64,000 bases of DNA from JANOSH01 sp031415695. GTDB taxonomy: Bacteria > Actinomycetota > Acidimicrobiia > Acidimicrobiales > Ilumatobacteraceae. The notes below the pieces were generated by a model. It saw only the letters and a program-made list of their open reading frames with translations. It made no database searches and was not told where the DNA came from. Location: positions 124,001-188,000 of the forward strand of contig JANOSH010000022.1 of NCBI GenBank assembly GCA_031415695.1, written 5' to 3'. This document shows positions 25,578 through 35,422 of this stretch, piece after piece; the first letter of the stretch is position 1, and each line of letters starts with the position of its first letter. The position numbers and the translations under genes are program-made.

Positions 25578-27392
25578 ATGTGCGGGATCGCTGGCGCTTT
25601 CTTCGGTGAAGCAACTGAAGCTAATCGTGTCCTTGCCGCCACTACTGCCATGTGTGAGCACATGGTCAATCGAGGGCCGGACCACCGCGCCTGCCTTAAA
25701 CTTGATCGGGCCGTTGTTGGTTATGTTCGCCTCGCCATTCAGGCCCCGACCGAACGAGGCAATCAGCCGGTTTTTTCTGAATGCGGCCGATATGCCGTGG
25801 TCTTCAATGGCGAGATCTATAACTATCGGGAGTTGGCGGCGGCGCACAACATCGATCTCGATGGTCGATCTGATGCGTTCCTCGTGGCCGAGATGTGGTC
25901 CCGATTCGGTGAAAAATCCCTGGCAATGTTCCGAGGAATGTTCGCCATTGCCGTGGTGTGCCAAGCCGACCAAACGGCGTGGTTAGCCCGCGATCCGTAT
26001 GGCATCAAGCCGCTCTATTATGCCCGTCGCTCCGATGGTGTGATGTTGTTCAGTTCATCGACGCGGGCGCTCTTGGGCGCAGGATGCAACAATGCCATCC
26101 GCCGCAAGGCCATCAGCGAGTACCTAAGTTTCGGTGCTTTGCCAGCCGACATGGCGCCCTTTGACGACATGCACGCTTTGGCGCCGGAAACCTATGTGCG
26201 GGTAGAGCTAACGCCCGATGGGCCGAAAGTCGGAAATCCTTTGCGGTACTCCGACGTCTGGGCGCCCGGCGCTGCCCGGCGCAGCGCCGAAGAAATAGTC
26301 GAGGCATTCGTCGAATCGGTGCGCGCGCATCTGGTGTCAGATGTGCCTGTCTCGCTGCTGCTTTCGAGTGGATTCGATAGCACGGCAATAGCGTGGGCCT
26401 GTCAACGACTCGGCGCCAGCTTGGAATGCATCAGCATCTCGGGCACGGGTGACAACGAGGCCCAAACCCGCGAGGGCGCCGCCCTCTATGGCCATCAATT
26501 GTCAATGCACGATGCCGTGTGGTCGGCCGGGCTGCTTGATGGGCTAGTAAGGGCCATGCAGCGACCTTCGATCGATGGTCTGAATACCTATGTGGTCTGC
26601 CAACACGTACGCGAATCCGGGGTAAAGGTGGCGCTCTCGGGCTTGGGGGGTGATGAAGCGCTCGGCGGTTACAGCCACGCCCGCCTTCTGCGGCTGTGGC
26701 CCCTGGTACAAATGTTGTCCTTTGACAAGTTGCCAAGCCGGCTTCGCTCCAATATCGAGCGGGTGATGTTGGCGCGGCTTCCCGCCAAGGCCGGGCGAAT
26801 TGCCCAGGGCTCGGTTAAGAGCATCGCTGATCTATGTGCACTTCAGCGCGAGCTGCTCAGCCCCGATCGGGTGGCCAGTCTCGTTGGCCAAACCCTGCCG
26901 CAATCCCCCATCGCCGATCTTGGTGGCCACAGTCTCCGCACGTGGATGCGGGCCGAGCACGACGCATACCTGCAGCGAACCCTTTTGTCCGATTCGGATT
27001 CATTCTCGATGGCACATTCGATCGAACTTCGCGTACCGTTCGTCGACCGTGGCTTCCTTGAAGTAGCCATGACGGGTCGGCAACCACCGTTGCGCGGCGC
27101 TCTCAAATCACGCCTGGGCCAGGCGTCAGGTGACGCATTCCTGTCCCAGGTATCGCAGCGTCCAAAGACTGGGTTTACCCTGCCAACACAGCGGTGGTTG
27201 AGCAATGGTGATCTCGATCCTCAACTTGCCTCGCTGGCCGATCCCGGTGCGGTTGTCTGGTCGCACGTGGATCGTGAGGCCGCCAATCGGTCATCGTTGC
27301 TCGTTCCCGGCAACCCCCGGTGGAGCGAGCCTTGGAGCATGATTGTCTTGAACGAGTGGCTCACCTCACTCCCGAAATCGGCCGCAGCATGA
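25578..27392 (+). CDS. asnB: Class-B asparagine synthetase (capsule-associated, copy 1)
   Basis: A 604-residue amidotransferase. ATG 25578 is chosen because it places the catalytic cysteine at position 2 (MCGIAGAFFG). The glutaminase half has NRGPDH and NGEIYNYREL; the synthetase half has the PP-loop SSGFDSTAIAW (the usual SGGLDS is changed to SSGFDS) and SGLGGDEALGGY. Glutamine-dependent copies in polysaccharide loci are thought to amidate uronic acids or amino acids attached to sugars. Its stop overlaps the next glycosyltransferase start by 4 bases. Upstream 25388-25577 is a divergent promoter region. Confidence 0.85.
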   Translation: MCGIAGAFFGEATEANRVLAATTAMCEHMVNRGPDHRACLKLDRAVVGYVRLAIQAPTERGNQPVFSECGRYAVVFNGEIYNYRELAAAHNIDLDGRSDAFLVAEMWSRFGEKSLAMFRGMFAIAVVCQADQTAWLARDPYGIKPLYYARRSDGVMLFSSSTRALLGAGCNNAIRRKAISEYLSFGALPADMAPFDDMHALAPETYVRVELTPDGPKVGNPLRYSDVWAPGAARRSAEEIVEAFVESVRAHLVSDVPVSLLLSSGFDSTAIAWACQRLGASLECISISGTGDNEAQTREGAALYGHQLSMHDAVWSAGLLDGLVRAMQRPSIDGLNTYVVCQHVRESGVKVALSGLGGDEALGGYSHARLLRLWPLVQMLSFDKLPSRLRSNIERVMLARLPAKAGRIAQGSVKSIADLCALQRELLSPDRVASLVGQTLPQSPIADLGGHSLRTWMRAEHDAYLQRTLLSDSDSFSMAHSIELRVPFVDRGFLEVAMTGRQPPLRGALKSRLGQASGDAFLSQVSQRPKTGFTLPTQRWLSNGDLDPQLASLADPGAVVWSHVDREAANRSSLLVPGNPRWSEPWSMIVLNEWLTSLPKSAAA

Positions 27393-28267
27393 GCAGCGCC
27401 GAGAAGTTGGTTGCCTGGGTAGAGGGCGGCAGCAATGTGCCCGCCCGCGGGGTGCCGGTGACGGCGTTGGTGCTCATGAAGGACGAGGCGGTCAACATCG
27501 CCCGGTGCTTAGGGGCGCTCGGCTGGTGTGATCAGGTGTTGTGCATCGACTCGGGTTCAAACGACGGCACGGTCCAAATTGCCCTTGCCCATGGCGCCGA
27601 AGTGATCGAGACAACCTGGCGCGGTTTCGGGGCGCAGCGTGATTGGGCGCTGCGCCATGAAGCGGTTCGCAACGAGTGGATCTATTTCGTCGATGCCGAC
27701 GAATGGGTTTCTGGGGCGTTGGCCACCGAAATCGCCAGTGTCGTCGCCGCCCCCCAGCATGATGTGTACGTACAACAGTTTCGGCTGATCTTTCTCGGTA
27801 AATGGATAAGCCGAGCGGGCTGGTACGGGAACAGTTGGATTGCTCGTTTAGCAAAAAAGTCAGAAGCAAGTTTCGTTGTTGCTGGTTTTGGTGAACGCAT
27901 GCTCCCGGTTAGCGGGTCCGTTGGTCGGCTGGCCAATGACATTGTGGACGAAGACCTGAAGGGTCTGGGAGCCTGGATCCTAAAGCACGCGAAATATGTG
28001 CGGCTTGCCGCCGCGCAACGCCTCGGTCATCGCCTGACAGTGCGGCCCTCGACCATGCCCCGGGCCCGCTGGATCATGAAGCACAAGCTGTTCCCTGTCG
28101 TACCCTGCAAGCCCTTGGCTCTCTGGGTGTACATGTACGTTCTACGCGGCGGGTTTTTACTTGGGCACCAGGGATTCGTATTCTGCACGATGCACGCCTT
28201 CTTCGAATTCCAGACCGGTCAATTGGTCCGCGAAGGTCGGCGTGAACGGGCAACAAGTCAACTCTGA
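27389..28267 (+). CDS. GT2 glycosyltransferase (WaaE-like)
   Basis: A 292-residue GT-A enzyme beginning with VPVTALVLMKDEAVNIARCL. ID-S-GSNDGTVQIA gives the nucleotide-binding loop and YFVDADEWVSG the D-x-D motif. The pattern matches WaaE/KdtX-type beta-glycosyltransferases. The C-terminus has a hydrophobic stretch (LALWVYMYVLRGGFLLG) likely to sit on the membrane. ATG 27389 overlaps the asnB stop (ATGA). It converges on the minus-strand glycosyltransferase ending at 28387; the 119-base gap has no strong hairpin. Confidence 0.83.
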   Translation: MSSAEKLVAWVEGGSNVPARGVPVTALVLMKDEAVNIARCLGALGWCDQVLCIDSGSNDGTVQIALAHGAEVIETTWRGFGAQRDWALRHEAVRNEWIYFVDADEWVSGALATEIASVVAAPQHDVYVQQFRLIFLGKWISRAGWYGNSWIARLAKKSEASFVVAGFGERMLPVSGSVGRLANDIVDEDLKGLGAWILKHAKYVRLAAAQRLGHRLTVRPSTMPRARWIMKHKLFPVVPCKPLALWVYMYVLRGGFLLGHQGFVFCTMHAFFEFQTGQLVREGRRERATSQL

Positions 28268-28386
28268 TTTTTAGTTGCCACGAGTGCGATAAGCGGGCCG
28301 TGCAGCTGCCTCCGCCAACGCAGCAACTTTCGAAGCTGCGCCATTCACCATGAAACACCATAGAGTCAACGCGATATCAGCCGCGC

Positions 28387-29367
28387 CTAAAGTTTATCGT
28401 CGCCGAACAGCCAATCAAAGTAGCTGACGGGGTCAAAGGGATTGTCTACGTCTGGGAGTAGCTCAACTCGCAGTGCCGAATCCACGGCACCGGCAAGGTC
28501 GGCTTCGACCGCGTACGGCATGAGAAACCGACCGGCCACCTCACGTGTCAACACTGTATCGTGCGCGATCACCGGTTTGGCCGCTAGCCGCGCCTCGGCC
28601 AGCGGATATCCGAACGACTCGATATTTGTCGGGTACACGAGAGCCTGTGCCCCTTCGATGAGGATTCGAGCCTCGGTCGGGCCGAGCCGCCCAAGGCCGA
28701 CGATCTTAGGGTGGCCGTGCAAACCCATCGCCGAGAGTTCCGGATCAGAAAACGTCACTGCGAGGCGAGTGTCCGCCGCCAAACCGTTGTGCTCAAGAGC
28801 CGCCACTATCGGCCGGAGCAGCGGGCCGAGACGTTTGAATGGCGCATCGAGGACGGGGCACAGTACATACCTTTGCCCATCGAGCACCGAACCGGCAGGC
28901 GCTGCGCTGACCACGCGCGAAAGGGGATGGTGACGCACGACCAACCGCGCCTCGATAATGGGAAGCTGGCGCAGCACACGGTCAAACATCGATTGAGACG
29001 GGACCACGATCACGTCGGCCCGCCCGGCTAAGGCCCTCACGATCTTGGTTTCGATCCCGAGGCGGCGGGTGACCATCGAGCCAAGGTTCAAAAGCTCGTG
29101 CGGCGCCAAGAAGTGAAGTGCGTTTCGCAGCAGCACCACTTTCTGCCCGCCTCGCACAAATGAAACGTTGTTCAGGGCGATCCGGCGGTCAGCCGATGGC
29201 TGCACCAGTTCGCGCCGTGCCATGTGGGTTGATCCGATCGCCGCGCCCCGCCCGATGAGCCGTATGTCGCCGCTTGGGTATGCCGCCAGGTACGCATCTA
29301 GTTCGTCGAGGAATCGCAACGCCCCGCCCATTCTTGCTCCGGCGACGTCAACCACCGTTGTCGTCAT
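28387..29367 (-). CDS. GT4-type glycosyltransferase, last gene of the wzy operon
   Basis: A 326-residue protein. VDVAGARMGGALRFLDEL is the N-terminal acceptor loop. The donor domain includes VPSQSMFDRVL, VGLGRLGPTEARILIEGAQ and YPTNIESFGYPLAEARLAAK, where the two glutamates of the E-x7-E motif appear. It is shorter than most GT4 enzymes but complete. ATG 29367 overlaps the previous gene by 4 bases. Acceptor and donor are unknown. Confidence 0.8.
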   Translation of the reverse strand: MTTTVVDVAGARMGGALRFLDELDAYLAAYPSGDIRLIGRGAAIGSTHMARRELVQPSADRRIALNNVSFVRGGQKVVLLRNALHFLAPHELLNLGSMVTRRLGIETKIVRALAGRADVIVVPSQSMFDRVLRQLPIIEARLVVRHHPLSRVVSAAPAGSVLDGQRYVLCPVLDAPFKRLGPLLRPIVAALEHNGLAADTRLAVTFSDPELSAMGLHGHPKIVGLGRLGPTEARILIEGAQALVYPTNIESFGYPLAEARLAAKPVIAHDTVLTREVAGRFLMPYAVEADLAGAVDSALRVELLPDVDNPFDPVSYFDWLFGDDKL

Positions 29368-30494
29368 TGTCGAGACTCGGCGGGGGCGCACTCAATTGGG
29401 CCTGGCTCAGGTGTTTCATCGAACCGTTCGGCGACGCCGAGCATTTTCGCCAGTAAAGCAGTGGTCCGGAGAGTGGCCGAATCATCAAATCGATCCGCCG
29501 TCCATTCGACCGAGCGAGCGGCGAACCTTTGGCGCAGATCAGTGTCTCGTGCCAATCGTAGGAGCTCGGCGCACAATGCATCGGCCGATTCGTCCACGGG
29601 AACCAGTCCGTTCCATCCCTCAACCATCGCATCGTACGACCCGCCGAGTGCTGGTGCAATTACTGGCAAGCCAGCTCTTGCTGCCTCGACCAACACGATG
29701 CCGTACCCCTCACCGTTAGGTTGAGGTCGGCCCCTCATGGCAGTCGCTAGCACGAAGATGTCGCTACTTCGATAGGCAGCAGCCAGCGCCTGCTCGTCGA
29801 GGTTGGTTTGGATTTCAAGCCAACTGTGGCGATCGGCCAGGGCCTGCAGGCGGTCGGGTGGCTGGCCAGAACCGGCGAGAAGCAAGTGGATCTCGCCGCC
29901 GCATTGCCGAGCTTTGGCTACGGCATCCGCTAGCCGATATGCGCCTTTTTCCTCGGCGTCGTTGAGCCGAAAGACCGAAAGGACGCGGATGACCGGGTCA
30001 GCCGTCACGGGTACCGGTGCGCCTTCCAATGCCGTGCGCCGGCTGGTCGCGAACATCGGCATGATCACGACCGGGGGACGATTCAGAGCAATCATGAGCG
30101 CCCCGGCCGAGAACGACGAGATAGTGACGGGTTGATGACAGAGCCGACGCCAAAGCACACGGGTGCGGCGGGGCGAGCCCCAAATATCTGATCCGTAGTA
30201 GAAGCAGGCGGCGGGTGTTGCTGATCGAGAAAGCTTTGACGCCAGCCAACTCAGCGCAAGCAGATTCGGATGGAAGCAGGCGATGCCCGCAACATCGCCG
30301 CGATGCCTGCAGGCGAAGGCAAGGACCCGAATGACAAACCTTACCTGCGCGACGGTTCCGGCCGACGACTGGGTTCGCAATGGAAATTCAACCGTATTGG
30401 TGCCACGTGGCCAGGCATCCCTAAGCCCGGCATAGTACTGCTCGATTCCACCGCCGAGACCCTGAGACGGTAACAAGACCATGATCGTGCTCAT
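29364..30494 (-). CDS. GT4-type glycosyltransferase
   Basis: A 376-residue GT-B enzyme: LLPSQGLGGGIEQYYAGL at the start, VLSVFRLNDAEEKGAYRLAD in the hinge and GEGYGIVLVEAARAGLPVIA as the donor-binding motif. It overlaps its neighbours on both sides by 4 bases, so it is translated with the methyltransferase before it and the glycosyltransferase after it. Confidence 0.84.
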   Translation of the reverse strand: MSTIMVLLPSQGLGGGIEQYYAGLRDAWPRGTNTVEFPLRTQSSAGTVAQVRFVIRVLAFACRHRGDVAGIACFHPNLLALSWLASKLSRSATPAACFYYGSDIWGSPRRTRVLWRRLCHQPVTISSFSAGALMIALNRPPVVIMPMFATSRRTALEGAPVPVTADPVIRVLSVFRLNDAEEKGAYRLADAVAKARQCGGEIHLLLAGSGQPPDRLQALADRHSWLEIQTNLDEQALAAAYRSSDIFVLATAMRGRPQPNGEGYGIVLVEAARAGLPVIAPALGGSYDAMVEGWNGLVPVDESADALCAELLRLARDTDLRQRFAARSVEWTADRFDDSATLRTTALLAKMLGVAERFDETPEPGPIECAPAESRQ

Positions 30495-31243
30495 AGCCGC
30501 CCGGGTTCCGTTGGTTCCGCTGGCGCTGGCCTAAACTCGAGCACGGCGATAGCCACTGGCCACCAGTCAACCGCCGCGCCATACAGGAACCGCGAGAACG
30601 ATCGGAGAGTCGCGTATGCAAGGCGTCGGCACGCATCCACCACAAGACTGAGAAATCTACGTTCTTTCGCCGGGTACGGCCGGCGCCAGGCGATCAACTC
30701 GTACGGTCGGCCGATGAGCGCCTGACTCAGTGAACCGGCCGTCAGGAGCTGACGATGTGTCAAGTCACCGTTGTAGATATGACCAACGAACGGGCTGGAT
30801 CCGTTGGGGATTTGGAGCAGCAGTCGGGCACCTGGGCAAATACACCCAGCAAGATCGTCCAGTAGCTCGCACAACTCAATGTGCGTCAAGTGCTCTACGA
30901 CGTCGAAAGCAACCACAGCCTCCAGATTCCCTGGCATTGCGGAGTTCACGACATCCCCAATCGAGGGAAAGGCCCTGAAACCCGCAGCGTTTGCTCGCAT
31001 CACCAATGTGGAATCCGTTTCCAGCCCCAGGACCGCGAATCCGTTGTCGGTGGCCCATTTCAGGAACTTGCCCGAGCCGAATCCAATTTCCAAAATACCC
31101 GCCCCAGCTCTAAGGTTCAGGCTGCCCATCTCGCCGGCGAAACGAACATTTTGGCCGGCGGATATGCCACCAAACTCGTGCCAGCCTTTCCACGTGGCGT
31201 AGGCGCTGTCTTGGCCATGCTCCGCGCGCGCTGCATCGGTCAT
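30491..31243 (-). CDS. Class I SAM-dependent methyltransferase
   Basis: A 250-residue enzyme. GILEIGFGSGKFLKWATD is the SAM-binding motif I; VVAFDVVEHLTHIELCELL and GARLLLQIPNGSSPFVGH follow, as in Methyltransf_11/UbiE-like enzymes of O-antigen loci. It probably methylates a sugar of the repeat unit. It lies between wzy and two glycosyltransferases with 4-base overlaps. Confidence 0.8.
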   Translation of the reverse strand: MTDAARAEHGQDSAYATWKGWHEFGGISAGQNVRFAGEMGSLNLRAGAGILEIGFGSGKFLKWATDNGFAVLGLETDSTLVMRANAAGFRAFPSIGDVVNSAMPGNLEAVVAFDVVEHLTHIELCELLDDLAGCICPGARLLLQIPNGSSPFVGHIYNGDLTHRQLLTAGSLSQALIGRPYELIAWRRPYPAKERRFLSLVVDACRRLAYATLRSFSRFLYGAAVDWWPVAIAVLEFRPAPAEPTEPGRL

Positions 31244-32781
31244 CGGCTCTCCGTTGTGGCTAAGCGAATTCCGACGAACATCCCGATGGCGATTTGTAAA
31301 AGGGAGGCCGGCAGGAGCACTACCCCACCCTCGAGGTTAAGCAACTCGACCGCGACGGGAGCAAGGAGGACAAAACGCCTCGGGTACTGACCTATGAGCG
31401 CAATAAGGCTCACTTTGCGACCAAGGAGGCCGAGCGTGAACATACCCAAAAGCACGGAAACCACCCCACCGCGCCGATACAAGTCGCCTATCACTGTCGG
31501 TGTCAGCGAGTTAAAAGACTGACTGTCTTGCCCAAAATATTGTCGAGCGAACGCCAAACCTTCGACGTAGACCGGCTTACCGCTCCATATGATGCGCGGA
31601 ACGAGGCTGGCCGGAATGATTCCAATTGACTGGTTGAGAGGGATGTAGGCAATTTCATTCGGCGACTTTTGTACCACTATCGCGACACCGTCAATGCCTC
31701 TGAACCGCCTCATCACAAAAGAGGCCGCCGTTTCGCGGGCGGTAACGAAGTTGCTTTCTGTCACAACCTTTCCCGCTGTTGGGATAAGGAGGGCAGCGGC
31801 ACCACTTGCCGTGACAACCGTGCGGTTCGACGACCGAACCTCATTTCGGTACAGCGTGGTGAACATCAGAAACGGCACGAGCAGCAAGCCTGAAACAGTA
31901 ATTATCTTCCACGGAATTCGACCGCTCATCACCCGCACACCCCACGCCAGGCACATCATTCGGAGAAATAGTCCCATCTTTGTCCCAGAGAGCAAAGCAA
32001 ATCCCACTTCTGATGCCACCATTACAGCTACGGTCACCCGAGCTGATCGATCCTCTGGTATCTCAATGGTTCGCGCCAGCATCAAAAGAATTGCTAGTAT
32101 AGTCAAACCATCGAGGCGTGCCAATAAGCCGAGAATCGGGTTTGGGTTTGACACAGCGCGATTGAGGTCCGAGGTAATGTAAGCGAACGACCCCGCCCCA
32201 ATTACGGCGAGACGAGCGATGATGCCAACCATATATACTTTCCATAGCACGGCACGGCTTGGGAGCGCACCCGAGAGCCTATCGAGCATATCGGTCAGCA
32301 TGCCGCGCTTCATTGTGGAACGACCAGCACCGCGCTTCGGCCAAGACCAGCCAACGAGCCACGCCAGAATCCCGCCCGCTGCGAGCTGTAGAGCATGGAG
32401 AACTGAAGTCTGCGATATTTGCGATCTAACACTCGACGGCACAAAACCTTGGCTCGTCCAAGCGAGTGACGACACTCCTAGGTACAATCCAAAGAGGGCC
32501 GGGTAAGAAAACCCCAGCATCGTTGGTCGCTCGGCCGCTGTCACGGCTAAATTTGCAATTAGCGCGGCGGCAATACATACGGCAGTCAGCCCAATAGCCG
32601 CCATGCGTATTTCCCCAACCGATGCACCTCCCGAGCCAGTCGATCTGATGAATAGGAGTGCGCCCAACCCCATGAGCACAATGATTCCCAGCAGAGCGCC
32701 GTGTTTGACTGGAGACGTCGATGACTTCTTATCGTTGAGTGTCTCTAATTCGGAACGATGCCGTACCGGGGTCATCGTCAC
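31240..32781 (-). CDS. wzy: Wzy-like polysaccharide polymerase
   Basis: A 513-residue membrane protein with about ten hydrophobic helices, from GALLGIIVLMGLGALLF near residue 30 to LQIAIGMFVGIRLA at the end. A longer loop with NEIAYIPLNQSIGIIPASLV and PRIIWSGKPVYVEGLAFARQ resembles the periplasmic loop of O-antigen polymerases (oligosaccharide repeat unit polymerase). Sequence conservation in this family is low, so the call leans on topology and locus. It heads a four-gene operon and is transcribed away from wzx. Confidence 0.72.
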   Translation of the reverse strand: MTMTPVRHRSELETLNDKKSSTSPVKHGALLGIIVLMGLGALLFIRSTGSGGASVGEIRMAAIGLTAVCIAAALIANLAVTAAERPTMLGFSYPALFGLYLGVSSLAWTSQGFVPSSVRSQISQTSVLHALQLAAGGILAWLVGWSWPKRGAGRSTMKRGMLTDMLDRLSGALPSRAVLWKVYMVGIIARLAVIGAGSFAYITSDLNRAVSNPNPILGLLARLDGLTILAILLMLARTIEIPEDRSARVTVAVMVASEVGFALLSGTKMGLFLRMMCLAWGVRVMSGRIPWKIITVSGLLLVPFLMFTTLYRNEVRSSNRTVVTASGAAALLIPTAGKVVTESNFVTARETAASFVMRRFRGIDGVAIVVQKSPNEIAYIPLNQSIGIIPASLVPRIIWSGKPVYVEGLAFARQYFGQDSQSFNSLTPTVIGDLYRRGGVVSVLLGMFTLGLLGRKVSLIALIGQYPRRFVLLAPVAVELLNLEGGVVLLPASLLQIAIGMFVGIRLATTESR

Positions 32782-33000
32782 GTGCGATCCTTGGTCATGC
32801 CTCGTGAGACCGAATTCATGTAGACGTCATCTCGCTCGCTTATCGCCGCTATCGAAGGGATGGTGGGAGCAAAGGGATGGGCCAGCGGGCACAGGCTTCA
32901 CGGTAACTTCGCAAAACGCACACAATAGACCGTAGCTGTCCGAGTTTCGGCAAGATCTAGGCCGCACGACTCAACCGACACTTACCCATCAAGTACTAGC

Positions 33001-34380
33001 GTGTGCTCGGTGGAAGCCGGCCTCGTGGACATAGAAGCCGCCACGGTACCGAGCGCAACACGACGGGCCGGTGTTGCCACGCCGTCTCTAGCTCGGTCGT
33101 CGATGATCATAGCCACAGCCAACGTCGTGCTTACTGTGATCAACGCCGGGAGCGGGGTAGCCGCAGCCCGGCTCCTTGGGCCGGGTGGCCGTGGGGAACT
33201 AGCGGCGGCCCAGGCGGTCGGCGGCCTCGTAGCAATGTTTGCCACCCTGGGAATTGGCGAGGGCCTTGTGTACGCCGTCGCTCGCCGACACGATTCCGCC
33301 AGCCGTTCATTGCCAGCAGCAGCCATCTTCATCTATTTCGGGTGCGCGATTGTCGTACCGTTTGGGTGGTTTGTCATTCCATTACTTGGGCTCGATGGCC
33401 CGAGTCAGTCGGCCGCTCGGGCATACAGCCTGGTGGCGTTCGTCTTTCTGCTCGGGTTGCCGGGCCTAGTATTGCGGGGTTTGGGAAACGCCCGCGGCTG
33501 GACCGTATTTCGTTTGATCGGCCCAATCGCTTGGCTCGGTGCCATCATGTTGGGGCCCCTACTCGGGCATTCATCCCTCCGGATAGTTGTCACATTCCTC
33601 ACGCTACAAGTCCCGGTTCTTGTGGCGTATTGGGCCTTCATGTTTCGCAAAGGCAAGATCCGTAGGCCGAGCGTCCGCCGCGACGGTGTCCCGATGGTTC
33701 GGTTCGGATTTCCCCTCCTGCTTTCCTCACTGCCTGCACTGCTCAGCCTTCGCTTGGACCAATTGGTGCTAGCCACTCAGGTGTCTACGACCCAACTCGG
33801 TATCTACGCTGCGGCCGCCGCATGGTCAACTCTGGCGGTCCCCTTGGCCTCGGCCGTGGGAAATGCCCTATTTCCGGCACTCGCCGCCGCGAGGGAGCCC
33901 GAGCAGCAAAGCTTTTTGGCGCCCGTGATGCGCCGGACGATCCTCCTCAGTGTGGTGCTCTGCGCTGGTTCGGCGGTTCTGGCGCCCATAGGGTTGCGGC
34001 TGATTTTCGGTTCGCCGTTTGCAAGCGCCGGGCGGGTAGCCGTCGTGTTGTGTGCCGGCGCTCTGTTCCTTTGTATCAGTGCCGTCGCGGGCGAGGCTCT
34101 CCGCGGCCTCAACCGCACGCGGTCCGTCCTCACAGGCGAGATCACCGGGTGCATTCTTGGTATCGGCGCGCTGGCTCTGCTATTGCCGCGCTGGAATCTC
34201 ATCGGTGCAGCATGGGCTTCCTGTATTGGGTACAGCGCTACCGCATTCGTACTCCTACGAGCACTGGCCGCTCACCAAGGCCAGCCGGTCGCGTATTTCT
34301 TTGTCCCGACCAGTTCCGACGCTCAAGCAATCGTGGCGGGCGCACGTCAATTCGCCGCCCGCAAACTGAAGAGGAGCTAA
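33001..34380 (+). CDS. wzx: Wzx-like flippase
   Basis: A 459-residue protein of MATE/polysaccharide-transport type with about 12-14 membrane segments. ATANVVLTVINAGSGVAAAR, LLGPGGRGELAAAQAVGGLV and FGFPLLLSSLPALLSLRLDQ are typical repeats. It would move lipid-linked repeat units across the membrane. GTG 33001 is the first start; the conserved part begins with SSMIIATANVV at about 33103, so the true start may be later. A degraded copy of its promoter and 5' third lies at 39374-39825. Confidence 0.78.
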   Translation: MCSVEAGLVDIEAATVPSATRRAGVATPSLARSSMIIATANVVLTVINAGSGVAAARLLGPGGRGELAAAQAVGGLVAMFATLGIGEGLVYAVARRHDSASRSLPAAAIFIYFGCAIVVPFGWFVIPLLGLDGPSQSAARAYSLVAFVFLLGLPGLVLRGLGNARGWTVFRLIGPIAWLGAIMLGPLLGHSSLRIVVTFLTLQVPVLVAYWAFMFRKGKIRRPSVRRDGVPMVRFGFPLLLSSLPALLSLRLDQLVLATQVSTTQLGIYAAAAAWSTLAVPLASAVGNALFPALAAAREPEQQSFLAPVMRRTILLSVVLCAGSAVLAPIGLRLIFGSPFASAGRVAVVLCAGALFLCISAVAGEALRGLNRTRSVLTGEITGCILGIGALALLLPRWNLIGAAWASCIGYSATAFVLLRALAAHQGQPVAYFFVPTSSDAQAIVAGARQFAARKLKRS

Positions 34381-34384
34381 TTCA

Positions 34385-35422
34385 ATGGCCCTGCATGTCG
34401 GAGTTATCGGTCCGCGGGGCGAGGACGATTTTGCGACTCACGTAGCAACGGGCCTCCAAGAGTTGGGCATTTCGGTCACTCAACTTGGGCCGACGGGGTC
34501 CCACCGGTGGAGGCCGGTGGCGCCAAGGGCTCGGGGGATCGCAACGGATCTTTTGCGCCAACACCCCACCCACGGATGGCGCACGGAAACCCACCTGGTC
34601 AGAGCGGCACGAAGTGCGGGGCTCGACCTCGTGATTACCGTTCAATCACTTCACCCCGAAACTGTTCGTTCACTCGACCGATATGGGATACCGGTGATCC
34701 TCTGGTTCCCCGACCATGTATCGAACTTGGGAGCGCTCTGGATGTTCGATGCCCCTTACACAAATCTCTTTTTCAAGGAACCCGTCTTAGTCGAGCGAAT
34801 GAAACAGATCATCGGCCTTCCGATCGATCTACTTCACGAGGCCTGCAATCCGCTAGTGCATCGGCCCCCGACCATGACCTCGAAGCGGCCGACCATCGGC
34901 GTCGTCGGGAATATGTACGCCACACGGCTCAAGCTGCTTGAACGACTCGTACACGATGGTTACGAGCTCGAGGTCTACGGCAACCCACCGCCCCGTTGGA
35001 GCTCGTTCACCGGCAAGGCCCCGTACCAACCCAACGGTTACGTGCGTGGAGCCGCAAAGGCCGAGGTCTTTCGAAACGCTGGAGTCGTGCTTAACTCGAT
35101 GCACCCCGCCGAGATTGACGGGGTGAACTGCCGTCTCTTCGAAGCTGCCGGTTGCGGCGCGGCGTTGCTTTGCGAGACCCGAAGTTCGATAAACGAGCTG
35201 TTCGCCGACCATCACGACCTTGAGACCTTTTCCACGTATGCCCAGCTACGGGCCAGCCTTAATCAGTTGCTGGGAGACCCTGCTCGCGCCGTCGAAATCG
35301 GGGACAACGCCAGCCGCCGCGCCCATGCCGACCACACGTACGCCATCCGGTTACGCGAAATGCTCACCGTCGCTGGCTTTGGCTCCAGCCTCACCGCCGT
35401 TAAGAACGCCTCCCTCGCATGA
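34385..35422 (+). CDS. CgeB-like family 1 glycosyltransferase
   Basis: A 345-residue protein starting four bases after wzx. ILWFPDHVSNLGALWMF and YTNLFFKEPVLVERM resemble the DUF3880 N-terminal domain, and the C-terminal part (GVVLNSMHPAEIDGVNCRLF, EAAGCGAALLCE) is the CgeB/Glyco_trans_1_2 region with its R-x-F-E-A-x-A-C-G-like motif. Members add sugars in spore-coat and exopolysaccharide synthesis. It overlaps the FkbM gene by 4 bases. Confidence 0.78.
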   Translation: MALHVGVIGPRGEDDFATHVATGLQELGISVTQLGPTGSHRWRPVAPRARGIATDLLRQHPTHGWRTETHLVRAARSAGLDLVITVQSLHPETVRSLDRYGIPVILWFPDHVSNLGALWMFDAPYTNLFFKEPVLVERMKQIIGLPIDLLHEACNPLVHRPPTMTSKRPTIGVVGNMYATRLKLLERLVHDGYELEVYGNPPPRWSSFTGKAPYQPNGYVRGAAKAEVFRNAGVVLNSMHPAEIDGVNCRLFEAAGCGAALLCETRSSINELFADHHDLETFSTYAQLRASLNQLLGDPARAVEIGDNASRRAHADHTYAIRLREMLTVAGFGSSLTAVKNASLA